Origin: Pantoea sp. At-9b
GTDB taxonomy: Bacteria; Pseudomonadota; Gammaproteobacteria; Enterobacterales; Enterobacteriaceae
Direction of reading: 5' to 3'
Assembly: GCF_000175935.2 (NCBI RefSeq)
Contig: NC_014837.1
Span: 1,488,001-1,552,000 of the forward strand
Length of the DNA stretch: 64,000 nucleotides
In this document: piece by piece, positions 22,179-31,292 of the stretch
Position numbering within the stretch: position 1 is the stretch's first letter
Layout: each line of letters opens with the position of its first letter
Notes under the pieces: model-generated
Told to the model about the DNA's origin: nothing
Seen by the model: the letters and a program-made list of their open reading frames with translations, nothing else
The model's database searches: none
Program-made: the position numbers and the translations under genes

Positions 22179-23987
22179 ATGTTGCTGAATAATAAGATCA
22201 GATGTAAGCGTGCTGTCATCGCACTCAGTTTGTCACTGGTATTGTCGCCACTGGCGGCCAGCCATGCGGCAATCATTGCAGCGTTACCTGGTACTGCGCA
22301 CCACACGCTGTCGGTTGCGGAGAGCCAGCGTCAGATTCAGCAGGTTTTCAGCCCCAGTGAACAACCGTTCTATCTTCCAGGCCTGGCGGGGATCTATGCC
22401 GCGCGTAATATGGCACCGTTGTGGCAGGATCGGTCAGCGGTGCAGGCGTTCCAGCAGCAGCTGGCAGAGGTGGCGTTATCCGGCGTGCAGCCACAATTTA
22501 CCCGCTGGGTCGGGCTACTGACCAACCCGGCGATCAAAGGGCTGGCGCGTGATGTGGTGCTCAGCGACGCCATGCTGGGCTACCTGCAATTCGTTTCCAA
22601 TGTCCCGACGCAGGGTGAAACCTGGCTGTACAGTAACGTACCTTATAAGATGGCCATGCCCACGGTTGCGGTGATTAACCAGTGGCAAAATGCCGTAAAT
22701 GGCGGGGGGAGCCGCGCCTTTGTCCTCTCTCTCGAACCGCAGCATCCGCAATACGCCCCAATGCATGCGGCGCTGAAAACCCTGTTGAACGATAACCGCC
22801 CGTGGCCGCAATTACGTGACAGCGGCACGCTGAAGCCCGGTCAAATCAGTAATGATGTGCCTGCGTTGCGTGAAATTTTACAGCGTACCGGCATGTTGTC
22901 CGGTCACAGTGCAACGCCAACCCCGGCAGACGATGCGGTACCTGTGGCACCGGTGCCGGTCAGCCAGAGTGCACAGCCGGTTGCGGTTAGCCCATCGGCT
23001 GCCAGTGTGAATGACCTGTCGGCTCAGGCACCACAAGCGCCGGGTAATGTCGCGGCCAATCCGGTGCAATCGGCCAACAATGTCTACGATAACGCGCTGG
23101 TGGAGGGGGTGAAACGCTTCCAGCACTGGCAAGGATTGGCTGATGATGGCGCGATTGGGCCACGTACCCGTGAGTGGTTGAATGTCTCGCCGCAAATGCG
23201 CGCGGCCCTGCTGGCACTCAATATCCAGCGTTTGCGTTTGCTGCCGGATGATATGCATAACGGCATCATGGTGAATATCCCCAACTATTCACTGACCTAC
23301 TACAACAATGGTGCGACCATTCTGTCATCCCGGGTGATCGTTGGCCGTCCTGACCGTAAAACACCGCTGATGCGCAGCGCATTAAATAATGTGGTGCTCA
23401 ATCCGCCGTGGAATGTGCCGACGTCGCTGGTGCGCCAGGATATTGTACCGAAGGTGAAGCAGGACCCGGGTTATCTGTATAAACACGGTTACACCTTGCT
23501 GTCGGGCTGGAGCGCTGACGCGCAGGTGATCGATCCTTCGTCGCTCGACTGGAATATGGTCTCTGCGGCCAGCTTCCCGTACCGCATCCGTCAGGCTCCC
23601 GGCGCGATGAATTCGCTGGGGCGTTATAAATTCAATATGCCGAGCTCGGATGCGATCTACCTGCACGATACACCGAACCATAACCTGTTCCAGCGTGATA
23701 TCCGTGCGCTCAGCTCGGGCTGTGTACGTGTCAATAAGGCGTCGGAATTGGCAGATCTGCTGTTGCAGGATGCGGGTTGGAATGACAGCCGTATCTCCGA
23801 CACCTTGAAAGAGGGCAATACCCGCTACGTGCCGATCCGTCATCGTATTCCGGTGAATCTCTATTATCTGACGGCCTGGGTGGCGGATGACGGTCAGCCG
23901 CAATATCGTACAGATATTTACAATTATGATAACCCGGCGCGTTCAGGTAGCCAGGTGCTGGCTAAAGCGGGGCAATTACTGCTCTAG
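22179..23987 (+). CDS. ldtD: Murein L,D-transpeptidase LdtD (YcbB)
   Basis: Periplasmic enzyme that forms 3-3 crosslinks in peptidoglycan and is linked in E. coli to beta-lactam tolerance and envelope repair. The protein is 602 residues (E. coli 615). A signal peptide or anchor lies at 14-31 ([18 protein letters not shown]), then a scaffold region, then a peptidoglycan-binding domain ([20 protein letters not shown]), then the YkuD catalytic domain with His496 in [11 protein letters not shown] and the nucleophile Cys515 in LSSGCVRV. A Pro/Ala/Val/Ser-rich linker fills about residues 245-305. The start ATG follows AGGGGGCCAGGG. Confidence 0.96.
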   Translation: MLLNNKIRCKRAVIALSLSLVLSPLAASHAAIIAALPGTAHHTLSVAESQRQIQQVFSPSEQPFYLPGLAGIYAARNMAPLWQDRSAVQAFQQQLAEVALSGVQPQFTRWVGLLTNPAIKGLARDVVLSDAMLGYLQFVSNVPTQGETWLYSNVPYKMAMPTVAVINQWQNAVNGGGSRAFVLSLEPQHPQYAPMHAALKTLLNDNRPWPQLRDSGTLKPGQISNDVPALREILQRTGMLSGHSATPTPADDAVPVAPVPVSQSAQPVAVSPSAASVNDLSAQAPQAPGNVAANPVQSANNVYDNALVEGVKRFQHWQGLADDGAIGPRTREWLNVSPQMRAALLALNIQRLRLLPDDMHNGIMVNIPNYSLTYYNNGATILSSRVIVGRPDRKTPLMRSALNNVVLNPPWNVPTSLVRQDIVPKVKQDPGYLYKHGYTLLSGWSADAQVIDPSSLDWNMVSAASFPYRIRQAPGAMNSLGRYKFNMPSSDAIYLHDTPNHNLFQRDIRALSSGCVRVNKASELADLLLQDAGWNDSRISDTLKEGNTRYVPIRHRIPVNLYYLTAWVADDGQPQYRTDIYNYDNPARSGSQVLAKAGQLLL

Positions 23988-24025
23988 TGATTGATTTAAC
24001 ACATCTCCTGCCAACTTAACTTGCT

Positions 24026-24074
24026 CAGAACCGGTGGCAAAATTGCGATTTTGCGCCGGTTCTGCATTTTCTTT
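24026..24074 (+). terminator. Long hairpin terminator between ldtD and mepK
   Basis: CAGAACCGG (24026-24034) pairs with CCGGTTCTG (24056-24064), and inside it GCAAAAT (24037-24043) pairs with ATTTTGC (24048-24054) around loop TGCG. The result is a 16-bp stem with a small internal bulge, followed by CATTTTCTTT. It separates transcription of ldtD and mepK. Confidence 0.8.
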
Positions 24075-24174
24075 CCCTGATTCTGGGTTGACTGAGTCTG
24101 AGGCTGACGTTAATGTTCCGCCTTGTGTGCTTTTTACACATTTTTTTCGCTTTATTCTCAGGTAACCCCGTTTC

Positions 24175-24726
24175 ATGGCTAATTTTGATTCTCAGCGTCG
24201 CAAATTGCTCCTGATAGGAGGCGCAACGGCAGGTTTGGCACTTCTTCCTGGCTCTGCACTGGCCTCGATCTCCACTTCCCGTCCGCGTATTTTGACGCTT
24301 AATAACCTTCACACCGGCGAAACCCTCAAAACGGAGTTTTTCAACGGCAAGAGTTATGACAAGGATGAGTTAGCTCGCTTAAACCACTTCTTCCGTGATT
24401 ACCGCGCCAATCAGATCAGGACCATTGATCCGCATCTGTTTGATCAGATTTATCGCCTCCAGGCTGCGCTGGGAACACGTAAACCGATTCAACTGGTTTC
24501 AGGCTATCGCACCATCGCCACCAACAATATGTTGCGTGAGTCCGGTCCTGGCGTGGCAAAACACAGTTATCACACCAAGGGACAGGCGATGGACTTCCAC
24601 ATCGAAGGCATTTCCCTGAGCAATGTTCGCAAAGCGGCGTTATCTCTGCGTGCAGGTGGTGTAGGATATTACCCGCGCAGCAACTTTGTTCACATTGATA
24701 CTGGTCCTGTAAGGCACTGGTCCTAA
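24175..24726 (+). CDS. mepK: Murein DD-endopeptidase MepK (M15 family, Tat signal)
   Basis: Zinc peptidase of the VanY/M15 type. E. coli MepK (YcbK) cleaves 3-3 crosslinks made by L,D-transpeptidases. At 183 residues it is one longer than E. coli. The N terminus has a twin-arginine signal (RRKLLLIGGATAG, residues 8-20, ending near ALA30). Metal ligands of the family are visible as His133 and Asp140 in SYHTKGQAMDFH and His173 in NFVHIDTG. It sits downstream of ldtD, which makes its likely substrate bonds, but a strong terminator lies between them. Confidence 0.95.
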   Translation: MANFDSQRRKLLLIGGATAGLALLPGSALASISTSRPRILTLNNLHTGETLKTEFFNGKSYDKDELARLNHFFRDYRANQIRTIDPHLFDQIYRLQAALGTRKPIQLVSGYRTIATNNMLRESGPGVAKHSYHTKGQAMDFHIEGISLSNVRKAALSLRAGGVGYYPRSNFVHIDTGPVRHWS

Positions 24727-24727
24727 C

Positions 24728-24751
24728 ACCGACAGCGCTGCGTGTGTCGGT
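24728..24751 (+). other. Hairpin just upstream of gloC
   Basis: ACCGACA (24728-24734) pairs with TGTCGGT (24745-24751) around a 10-base loop. There is no T tract. The gloC GGAG (24756-24759) begins 5 bases after it. It could modulate gloC expression or be an incomplete terminator for mepK. Confidence 0.35.
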
Positions 24752-24762
24752 CATGGAGCGCT

Positions 24763-25392
24763 ATGAACTACCTCATTATTCCGGTCACCGCATTTTCCCA
24801 GAACTGTTCTGTTATCTGGGGTGACGACACTCAGCAGGCTGCACTGGTTGATCCCGGCGGCGATGCGGCGACGATCATTGCCGTACTGGCAGAACGTGGT
24901 ATCACCCCGGCACAGATTCTGCTGACGCATGGCCATCTTGATCATGTCGGCGCGGCGGCTGAACTGGCAGCGCATTATCAGGTGCCGATTGTCGGACCGC
25001 AGTTGCTTGATGCTTTCTGGCTGGAGGCATTACCTACCCAAAGTCGCATGTTTGGTTTGCCTGAGTGCGCGCCTTTGACGCCAGATCGCTGGCTGGAAGA
25101 GGGGGAAACGGTGCAGGTGGGTGAGGTGACGCTGGAAGTGCTGCATTGTCCAGGCCATACCCCAGGCCATATCGTGTTCTTTGACCGTGCCGGTCGTCTG
25201 CTGATCTCGGGCGATGTGATTTTTAACGGTGGAGTGGGACGGACAGATTTTCCGCAAGGCAGTCACAGCGATTTAATCGCCGCGATCAAAACCAAACTGC
25301 TGCCGTTGGGCGACGATGTGACTTTCGTTCCGGGACATGGCCCCATTTCAACGCTGGGACGCGAGCGCATCAGCAACCCGTTCCTGCAATAA
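24763..25392 (+). CDS. gloC: Hydroxyacylglutathione hydrolase GloC (YcbL)
   Basis: Metallo-beta-lactamase-fold hydrolase, a type II glyoxalase that in E. coli cleaves S-lactoylglutathione. The start at 24763 ([15 protein letters not shown], preceded by GGAGCGCT) gives 209 residues, slightly shorter than E. coli (215). The metal motif THGHLDH gives His56, His58, Asp60 and His61. CPGHTPGH supplies a further His, LLISGDVIF the bridging Asp, and FVPGHGP the last His. It converges with aspC across an inverted repeat. Confidence 0.94.
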   Translation: MNYLIIPVTAFSQNCSVIWGDDTQQAALVDPGGDAATIIAVLAERGITPAQILLTHGHLDHVGAAAELAAHYQVPIVGPQLLDAFWLEALPTQSRMFGLPECAPLTPDRWLEEGETVQVGEVTLEVLHCPGHTPGHIVFFDRAGRLLISGDVIFNGGVGRTDFPQGSHSDLIAAIKTKLLPLGDDVTFVPGHGPISTLGRERISNPFLQ

Positions 25393-25396
25393 AATA

Positions 25397-25473
25397 GCCG
25401 TAGCGGCGCGATTTATCGCGCAATTTTCAGCGCGTGGCTGTTAAAGATGCGCGATGAATCGCGCCGCTACGGC
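25397..25473. repeat. Imperfect inverted repeat (25-base arms) between gloC and aspC
   Basis: The 25-base arm at 25397-25421 is the reverse complement of 25449-25473 with one mismatch (24 of 25). The loop is 27 bases. The arms contain GTAGCGGCGCGAT and ATCGCGCCGCTAC. Each arm is itself partly self-complementary (GCGCGAT...ATCGCGC). The element lies between two convergent gene ends (25392 and 25489) and could serve both as terminator. It has the form of an enterobacterial intergenic palindromic repeat; family membership cannot be checked here. Confidence 0.8.
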
Positions 25474-25488
25474 GGGTTGGTGCCGTGA

Positions 25489-26682
25489 TTATTTAAGCAC
25501 TGCGACAATCGCTTCACACAGCGCCGACATATTGTCTGGCGTCATGCCCGCGACGTTAACGCGCCCCGAGTTCACCGCGTAGACGCCAAACTCTTCACGC
25601 AGGCGTACCACCTGATCTTTGGTCAGGCCGCTGAATGAAAACATACCGTTCTGCTTGATGATAAAGCTGAAATCCTGCTCGGCACCGCTCGAAGCCAGCG
25701 TGTTAACGAACAACTGACGCATACGCTGGATACGCTGACGCATATCGGTCAGTTCTTGTTCCCAAATAGTACGAAGTGCATCATTGCCGAGGATGGTTGC
25801 CACTACCGCCGCACCGTGAGCCGGTGGGTTAGAGTAGTTGGCACGAATGCTGTATTTCACCTGGCTGAAGGCGGTTTTGGCCACATCGGCAGTGGCGGCA
25901 ACCACGGTCAGGGCACCCACGCGTTCGTTATACAGGCCAAAGTTTTTTGAGTAAGAGCTGGCAACGATCAGCTCCTGATGTGAAGCGGCAAAAATGCGCA
26001 GACCTTCGGCATCCTCGTCCAGGCCACGGGCAAAGCCCTGATAAGCGAAATCGAACAGCGGCAACCAGCCGTTAGCCTGCGACAGTGCGGCTAACTGCTG
26101 CCATTGCTCGACCGTTGGATCGATGCCGGTTGGGTTATGGCAGCAGCCATGGAACAGCACCACATCACCCGCTTTCGCGGCCTGCAGTGACGCAATCATG
26201 CCGTCAAAATCCAGCGTATGGTTGGCGGCATCGTAATATTGGTAATCGCAGACTTCGAGGCCCGCAGCGTTGAAAACGTTTTTGTGGTTCGGCCAGCTTG
26301 GATTGCTCACCCAGACACGCTTCACGCTGGTCTGATTAGCGAGGAAATCTGCGGCCACACGCAGCGCACCCGTACCACCCGGTGTTTGCGCCGTGCAGGC
26401 GCGTCCTGCCGCAATCAGAGCGCTCTCTTTGCCAAACAACAGCTCCTGCGTGCAGCGTGCAAAATCAGCCAGGCCATCAATGCTGAGATAATTTTTGGTG
26501 GTTTCGTTTTCCAGCAAATATTGCTCAGCTTTTTTTACACTGGTCAGCACCGGCGTTTTACCGGTTTCGTCTTTATAGACACCGATGCCAAGGTTGATTT
26601 TATTCGGGCGGTCGTCGGCGCGGAACAGGTCGGCCAAACCAAGAATAGGATCGGCGGGTGCGGCAGAGATCGATTCAAACAT
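25489..26682 (-). CDS. aspC: Aspartate aminotransferase AspC
   Basis: PLP enzyme that interconverts aspartate and oxaloacetate with glutamate and 2-oxoglutarate; it also transaminates aromatic amino acids. At 397 residues it is one longer than E. coli AspC. It begins [20 protein letters not shown], has NPTGIDP and [12 protein letters not shown], the PLP lysine in [14 protein letters not shown] (about residue 247), and the substrate-arginine region near the C terminus ([13 protein letters not shown]). It sits downstream of ompF on the same strand, but the terminator at 26832-26849 separates them. Confidence 0.98.
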   Translation of the reverse strand: MFESISAAPADPILGLADLFRADDRPNKINLGIGVYKDETGKTPVLTSVKKAEQYLLENETTKNYLSIDGLADFARCTQELLFGKESALIAAGRACTAQTPGGTGALRVAADFLANQTSVKRVWVSNPSWPNHKNVFNAAGLEVCDYQYYDAANHTLDFDGMIASLQAAKAGDVVLFHGCCHNPTGIDPTVEQWQQLAALSQANGWLPLFDFAYQGFARGLDEDAEGLRIFAASHQELIVASSYSKNFGLYNERVGALTVVAATADVAKTAFSQVKYSIRANYSNPPAHGAAVVATILGNDALRTIWEQELTDMRQRIQRMRQLFVNTLASSGAEQDFSFIIKQNGMFSFSGLTKDQVVRLREEFGVYAVNSGRVNVAGMTPDNMSALCEAIVAVLK

Positions 26683-26824
26683 GAGTCAGGTCCAGTTGCG
26701 TGAACTTTAGCGAAATGAGCTATCAGGTTAGCGTCAGTCGGCACACTTGCCAACCGTTGAGACGAAAAAGAAATAATGCAGAGGCTGCCATTAATGGCGC
26801 TTATTGAGATGTGGATCACTGAAA

Positions 26825-26855
26825 AGCAAAACGGAGCCCGAAGGCTCCGCTTTTA
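26825..26855 (-). terminator. Intrinsic terminator after ompF
   Basis: CGGAGCC (26832-26838) and GGCTCCG (26843-26849) form a 7-bp stem with the stable tetraloop CGAA/TTCG. On the minus strand the stem is followed by TTTTGCTTTTC. It lies 33 bases past the ompF stop and upstream of aspC. Confidence 0.88.
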
Positions 26856-26882
26856 AGGTATTACACGGTACTAATCGGGAGA

Positions 26883-27980
26883 TTAGAACTGGTAAACCAG
26901 ACCAACTGCTACGATATCGTCGGTGTTCAGACCCAGCGGGTTGTCATCGTTCAGCAGGTTGATTTTGTAGTCTACGTAGGTAGACATGTTTTTGTTGAAG
27001 TAGTAGGTTGCGCCCACTTCAGCATATTTGTACAGGTCAGCATCGCCGATACCTTCGATGTCTTTGCCTTTAGACTGAACGTAGGCAACAGACGGACGCA
27101 GGCCGAAGTCGAACTGGTACTGAGCAACGAATTCCATAACCTGAGTTTTGTTAGCAAAACCAGTGAAACCGTTCTGAACGCTGGAAGTATTGCTGTTAGC
27201 AATATAGGTCGCGTTGCGGGTTTCGCTGTACATTGCTGCCAGGTACACGTTGTTCGCGTCATATTTCAGCGCAGTTGCCCACTGCTGAGCTTTGTCGCCG
27301 TTACCGTAGTTCATTTCGTTCTGCGCGTTGGTACGGTCGCTAGAAGCATAAGAACCTACGATGCCAACACCGATCGGAGAGGTATAAGATACTGAAGTAC
27401 CCCAGCCGTCACCGTTCGCACGACGCGGATCGTCGGTACGGTCATTTTTACCCTGATACTGCAGAGCAAAGTTCAGACCATCAACCAGACCGAAGAAGTT
27501 GGTGTTACGGTAGGTAGCCAGACCGGTAGAACGGCCAGCCATGAAGTTGTCAGAGTAACCTGAGTCACCGCCGTATTCCGGCAGCATGTCGGTCCAGCCG
27601 ATTGCGTCGTAAACAACGCCGTAGTTACGACCGTAGTCGAAAGAACCTGCGTCTGCGAATTTCAGACCAGCAAAGCCCAGACGGGTTTTGTTGCCAGACT
27701 GTGCGTCAGAGCCGCCTTCAGAGTTGTTAGCCTGGATGTTGTATTCCCACTGGCCGTAACCGGTCAGCTGGTCGGTGATCTGAGTTTCACCTTTGAAGCC
27801 GAAGCGCACGTAAGACTGGTCGCCATCGTTGCTTGAGTCGTCAGAGAAGTAATGCAGACCATCAACTTTACCGTACAGGTCTAATTTGTTGCCATCTTTG
27901 TTGTAGATTTCTGCTGCGTTTGCTGCACCAGCAGCTAACAGAGCAGGGATAACCACTGCAAGAATGTTGCGCTTCATCAT
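26883..27980 (-). CDS. ompF: Outer-membrane general porin OmpF-type
   Basis: Trimeric 16-strand porin for small hydrophilic solutes. The protein is 365 residues (E. coli OmpF 362). A signal peptide [20 protein letters not shown] ends ANA before [17 protein letters not shown]. The L3 constriction-loop motif appears as [16 protein letters not shown]. It ends with the terminal aromatic signature GLVYQF. The double-Met start matches E. coli OmpF. The position between aspC and asnS and the OmpF-like promoter support ompF rather than ompC, although the protein alone would not settle it. Confidence 0.93.
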   Translation of the reverse strand: MMKRNILAVVIPALLAAGAANAAEIYNKDGNKLDLYGKVDGLHYFSDDSSNDGDQSYVRFGFKGETQITDQLTGYGQWEYNIQANNSEGGSDAQSGNKTRLGFAGLKFADAGSFDYGRNYGVVYDAIGWTDMLPEYGGDSGYSDNFMAGRSTGLATYRNTNFFGLVDGLNFALQYQGKNDRTDDPRRANGDGWGTSVSYTSPIGVGIVGSYASSDRTNAQNEMNYGNGDKAQQWATALKYDANNVYLAAMYSETRNATYIANSNTSSVQNGFTGFANKTQVMEFVAQYQFDFGLRPSVAYVQSKGKDIEGIGDADLYKYAEVGATYYFNKNMSTYVDYKINLLNDDNPLGLNTDDIVAVGLVYQF

Positions 27981-28088
27981 TTTTTATTACCCTCATTGGA
28001 GTTATTTGGACACCTGCCACTGCCGTCAAGAAACCTTTACGGGAACCTTGAAAGAAGTTTGGTGTCTCCTGTGTCTGCACGCATCTTT
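27981..28088 (-). promoter_or_regulatory. ompF promoter -10 and 5' leader
   Basis: On the minus strand, AAAGAT (plus 28083-28088) corresponds to the E. coli ompF -10. It is followed by the conserved start region AGACACAGGAGACACCAAAC, which places the transcript start near 28076 and gives a leader of about 96 bases. The leader ends with GAGGGTAATAAAAAATGATG, nearly identical to E. coli. In E. coli this region pairs with MicF RNA; the same here is inference. Confidence 0.7.
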
Positions 28089-28135
28089 CCATCCCGGGGT
28101 TGGTAATTCTACCCCGAAAATGCTACTAATCTCGC

Positions 28136-28176
28136 AATTAAGTATCAAAAAGAAAAATTGTATTACAAGATGTAAA
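28136..28176 (-). promoter_or_regulatory. Probable OmpR-binding region upstream of ompF
   Basis: On the minus strand two adjacent T-rich blocks resemble the E. coli ompF F1-F3 OmpR sites: TTTACATCTTGTAATACA (plus 28159-28176), then TTTTTCTTTTTGATACTTA (plus about 28138-28156). They lie about 60-100 bases upstream of the inferred start, the expected position for OmpR. Confidence 0.6.
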
Positions 28177-28213
28177 TTTTCGGGAACTTTGTGAGAGAAC
28201 TCTAAATTTACAA

Positions 28214-28245
28214 AAATAAAAAAAGGCCGGCAGAGCCGACCTCGT
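28214..28245 (-). terminator. Intrinsic terminator after asnS
   Basis: On the minus strand GGTCGGC-TCT-GCCGGCC (plus 28225-28241, one G-T pair) is followed directly by TTTTTTTATTTTTG. It lies about 36 bases after the asnS stop and upstream of ompF. Confidence 0.88.
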
Positions 28246-28280
28246 TATATATATGAATTACTTATAATTAATCGCGGATT

Positions 28281-29681
28281 TTAGAAATTGGCATTACGCG
28301 GTGTACGTGGGAACGGGATAACATCCCTTACATTTTGTACGCCGGTGACATAGGCGATTAATCGTTCGAAACCTAAACCGAAGCCGGAGTGTGGCACGGT
28401 GCCGTAGCGACGTAAGTCACGGTACCACCAGTAATCTTCTTTGTTCAGACCCATTTCCGCCAGACGTGCATCCAGGACATCCAGACGCTCTTCACGTTGT
28501 GAACCACCGATGATTTCCCCGATACCCGGAGCGAGGACATCCATCGCCGCCACGGTTTTACCATCGTCATTCATACGCATGTAGAACGCTTTGATATCTT
28601 TCGGATAGTTCTTCACCACCACCGGCGCTTTGAAGTGCTTCTCGGCGAGGTAACGCTCGTGTTCTGATGACAGATCGACGCCCCAGGAGACCGGATTTTC
28701 GAAGTTCTGCCCGCTTTTCAGCAAAATCTCGATGGCATCGGTGTAGTCCACCTGTGCGAAATCTGCATTAACAAAACGTTCCAGGCGAGAAATCGCATCT
28801 TTGTCTACGCGCTCGGCAAAGAACGCCAGGTCGTCAGCACGCTCTTCCAGCACGGCCTTGAATACATACTTCAGCATGGCTTCCGCCAGGGCCGCTGCAT
28901 CATCAAGGGTGGCGAAGGCCACTTCCGGCTCCAGCATCCAGAATTCAGCCAGGTGACGGCTGGTGTTGGAGTTCTCAGCACGGAAGGTCGGACCGAAGGT
29001 GTAGATTTTTGACAGCGCACAGGCGTAGGTTTCGCCGTTCAGCTGGCCTGACACCGTCAGGAAGGCTTCTTTACCAAAGAAGTCTTTGTCGTAATCGACT
29101 TTGCCCTGCGGGTCACGCGGCAGATTTTCCATGTCCAGCGTCGAGACGCGGAACATTTCACCGGCACCTTCGGTGTCGGACGCGGTGATCAGCGGCGTGG
29201 AAACCCAGAAATAACCGTTTTCGTGGAAGAAGCGATGCAGCGCCTGCGCCAGGGTGTGACGGGTACGTGCCACCGCGCCAATCAGGTTGGTGCGCGGACG
29301 CAGGTGCGCCACTTCACGCAGGTATTCAATGCTGTGACGTTTGGCCGCCATCGGATAGGTGTCCGGATCATCCACCCAGCCCACCACCTCAACCTGAGTC
29401 GCTTGCAGTTCAAACGCCTGGCCTTCGCCCGGTGATTCCACCACTTTGCCGGTCACAATCACTGAGCAGCCCGTGGTCAGACGCAGCACTTCGTCCTGAT
29501 AATTATTCAGAGAATTATTGACGACAGCCTGAACGGGATTAAAGCAGGAACCGTCATAAACGGCGATAAAGGAAAGACCGGCTTTGGAATCTCTTCGGGT
29601 ACGCACCCAACCACGCACGGTGACTTCACTGTCAACCGCGACCCGGCCGTGCAGTACATCCGCTACAGGCACTACGCTCAT
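28281..29681 (-). CDS. asnS: Asparaginyl-tRNA synthetase
   Basis: Class IIb aminoacyl-tRNA synthetase that charges tRNA-Asn. At 466 residues it equals E. coli AsnS. An N-terminal OB-fold anticodon-binding domain (about 1-110, [14 protein letters not shown]) is followed by the class II catalytic core. Motif 2 includes [20 protein letters not shown] and motif 3 GFGLGFERL, and the protein ends [14 protein letters not shown]. It lies between pncB and ompF, all on the minus strand, with its own terminator. Confidence 0.99.
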   Translation of the reverse strand: MSVVPVADVLHGRVAVDSEVTVRGWVRTRRDSKAGLSFIAVYDGSCFNPVQAVVNNSLNNYQDEVLRLTTGCSVIVTGKVVESPGEGQAFELQATQVEVVGWVDDPDTYPMAAKRHSIEYLREVAHLRPRTNLIGAVARTRHTLAQALHRFFHENGYFWVSTPLITASDTEGAGEMFRVSTLDMENLPRDPQGKVDYDKDFFGKEAFLTVSGQLNGETYACALSKIYTFGPTFRAENSNTSRHLAEFWMLEPEVAFATLDDAAALAEAMLKYVFKAVLEERADDLAFFAERVDKDAISRLERFVNADFAQVDYTDAIEILLKSGQNFENPVSWGVDLSSEHERYLAEKHFKAPVVVKNYPKDIKAFYMRMNDDGKTVAAMDVLAPGIGEIIGGSQREERLDVLDARLAEMGLNKEDYWWYRDLRRYGTVPHSGFGLGFERLIAYVTGVQNVRDVIPFPRTPRNANF

Positions 29682-29810
29682 AAATATCTCTCTATATATT
29701 AGGATGAAGTCAATTTATACATTCCCCATACCGGGGTTTTGCTATGTTACTTACGAGCCATCAGGAAACAAGCAAAATTGCCGGGATACGGGGAGATTTG
29801 TTGCAGCACG

Positions 29811-29830
29811 GCAGGGTGCAGGCACCCTGC
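29811..29830 (-). terminator. Hairpin after pncB
   Basis: GCAGGGTGC (29811-29819) and GCACCCTGC (29822-29830) form a perfect 9-bp inverted repeat with a very short loop, 10 bases past the pncB stop. There is no T tract on the minus strand, so it may stop transcription only weakly. Confidence 0.5.
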
Positions 29831-29840
29831 TGGCGGGAGG

Positions 29841-31046
29841 TCAGCTGGCTCTTTTCACCAGCGGCAGGTCGAAGGCTTTCCGCAGCGCACGGACAAAGGC
29901 TTTATCCTGGCAGATGGTTTTACCCGGGCTGTCTGACAATTTGGCGACAGGCTTGCCGTTGCAGCTCACCAGTTTGATCACGATATTCAGCGGCGTGACG
30001 CCCGGAATATCGCAGGTCAGGCGTGTGCCGATGCCAAACACCACGTTGGCGCGCTGACCAAAATGGCGATACAGCGCCAGCGCTTTGTCCAGATCCAGAT
30101 TATCGGAGAACACCAGGGTTTTGCTTTTCGGATCGATATCCAATCGCTGATAGTGGGCGATGGCTTTCTCACCCCATTCCACCGGATCACCCGAATCATG
30201 GCGCAACCCCTGGTAGCGATGAGCAAAACCGGGGCCGAAATCACGCAGGAAGGCATCCATGGTGATGCAATCGGTCAGCGCGATACCGAGTTGGTCATCG
30301 TACTCATCCAGCCAGGATTGCAGTGCGGCACGCTGGCTGTTCGCCAACACCGGGCTGATCTGCTGGTGCGCCTGGAACCATTCATGGGCCTGAGTGCCAA
30401 CCGGATTCAGTTGCAGACGGCGCGCCAGGTCATAGTTGCTGGTGCCTACCAGCCAGGGGAAATCCTGTTTCAGGGTGCTGACGATCGCTTCCTGCACCGG
30501 CTGTGAATAGCGACGGCGTGTGCCGAAATCCATCAGATGAAAGCGGGACATATCCAGATCGCCCACCTGCTGGCGAAAATCCGCCAATTTTTGTTGCAGA
30601 TGGTCGACGGCCTGTCCGACACCGATCTGCGGCGTGCGGTGACGATGCACCAGCTCGCTAATCAGCGCCAGCAAGGGGACTTCCCACAGAATCACTTCAC
30701 GCCATGGCCCGCTGATCTGGATCGCCAGCTTGCCGTGATCGTTACGCACCACCACCTGGCGGGGATCGAAGCGGAAGCCACGTAGCCAGCTGAGATAGTC
30801 GGCGTCAAAGAAAGGCAGGGCAGAAAGGTAACGAAACTCCTCTTCGCTCAAGGCGAGGGAGTGCATCGCATCAATGTGAGTGCGGAGTTCATCCGTGTAG
30901 ACGCCGAGCAACTCGGAGCCGCGGCAGCGAAATTCCGCCGTGACCGGGACATCGTAGTAACGATGATATACGGCCTGCTGCATATGAAGCTTGTAGGCAT
31001 CGGTATCAAGCAGCGTGGTCAAAATCGGGGAAGCGTGTCCTGTCAT
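29841..31046 (-). CDS. pncB: Nicotinate phosphoribosyltransferase PncB
   Basis: Makes nicotinate mononucleotide from nicotinate and PRPP in NAD salvage. With the start at 31046 ([20 protein letters not shown]) the protein is 401 residues, against 400 in E. coli. Motifs include [21 protein letters not shown] with [31 protein letters not shown] and [11 protein letters not shown]. Another Met five codons upstream (31061) is possible: AAGAGG is 0 bases from that start and 15 from the chosen one, so neither spacing is ideal. It is divergent from pepN. Confidence 0.96.
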   Translation of the reverse strand: MTGHASPILTTLLDTDAYKLHMQQAVYHRYYDVPVTAEFRCRGSELLGVYTDELRTHIDAMHSLALSEEEFRYLSALPFFDADYLSWLRGFRFDPRQVVVRNDHGKLAIQISGPWREVILWEVPLLALISELVHRHRTPQIGVGQAVDHLQQKLADFRQQVGDLDMSRFHLMDFGTRRRYSQPVQEAIVSTLKQDFPWLVGTSNYDLARRLQLNPVGTQAHEWFQAHQQISPVLANSQRAALQSWLDEYDDQLGIALTDCITMDAFLRDFGPGFAHRYQGLRHDSGDPVEWGEKAIAHYQRLDIDPKSKTLVFSDNLDLDKALALYRHFGQRANVVFGIGTRLTCDIPGVTPLNIVIKLVSCNGKPVAKLSDSPGKTICQDKAFVRALRKAFDLPLVKRAS

Positions 31047-31292
31047 GGTGCGTTTCAGCATCCTCTTCCGCGGAGCATAGCCCGGTGTTCAACAAAGTCA
31101 TAAAGACGCAGGAGTATAAAACAGTAATAGACCGCGATCACACCATATTTGCAGGGGGCAGGTCGATGGTCATTTGTGCCATTGTTAATAAATTGTAGCA
31201 TTTTCTGCTAAGGCACGCATTGTGCGTGGCAAGTGAGGCCCAACCCGCTTAGACTTTGACGGGTATACCTTTTAACGATGCGAGAAGGATTT

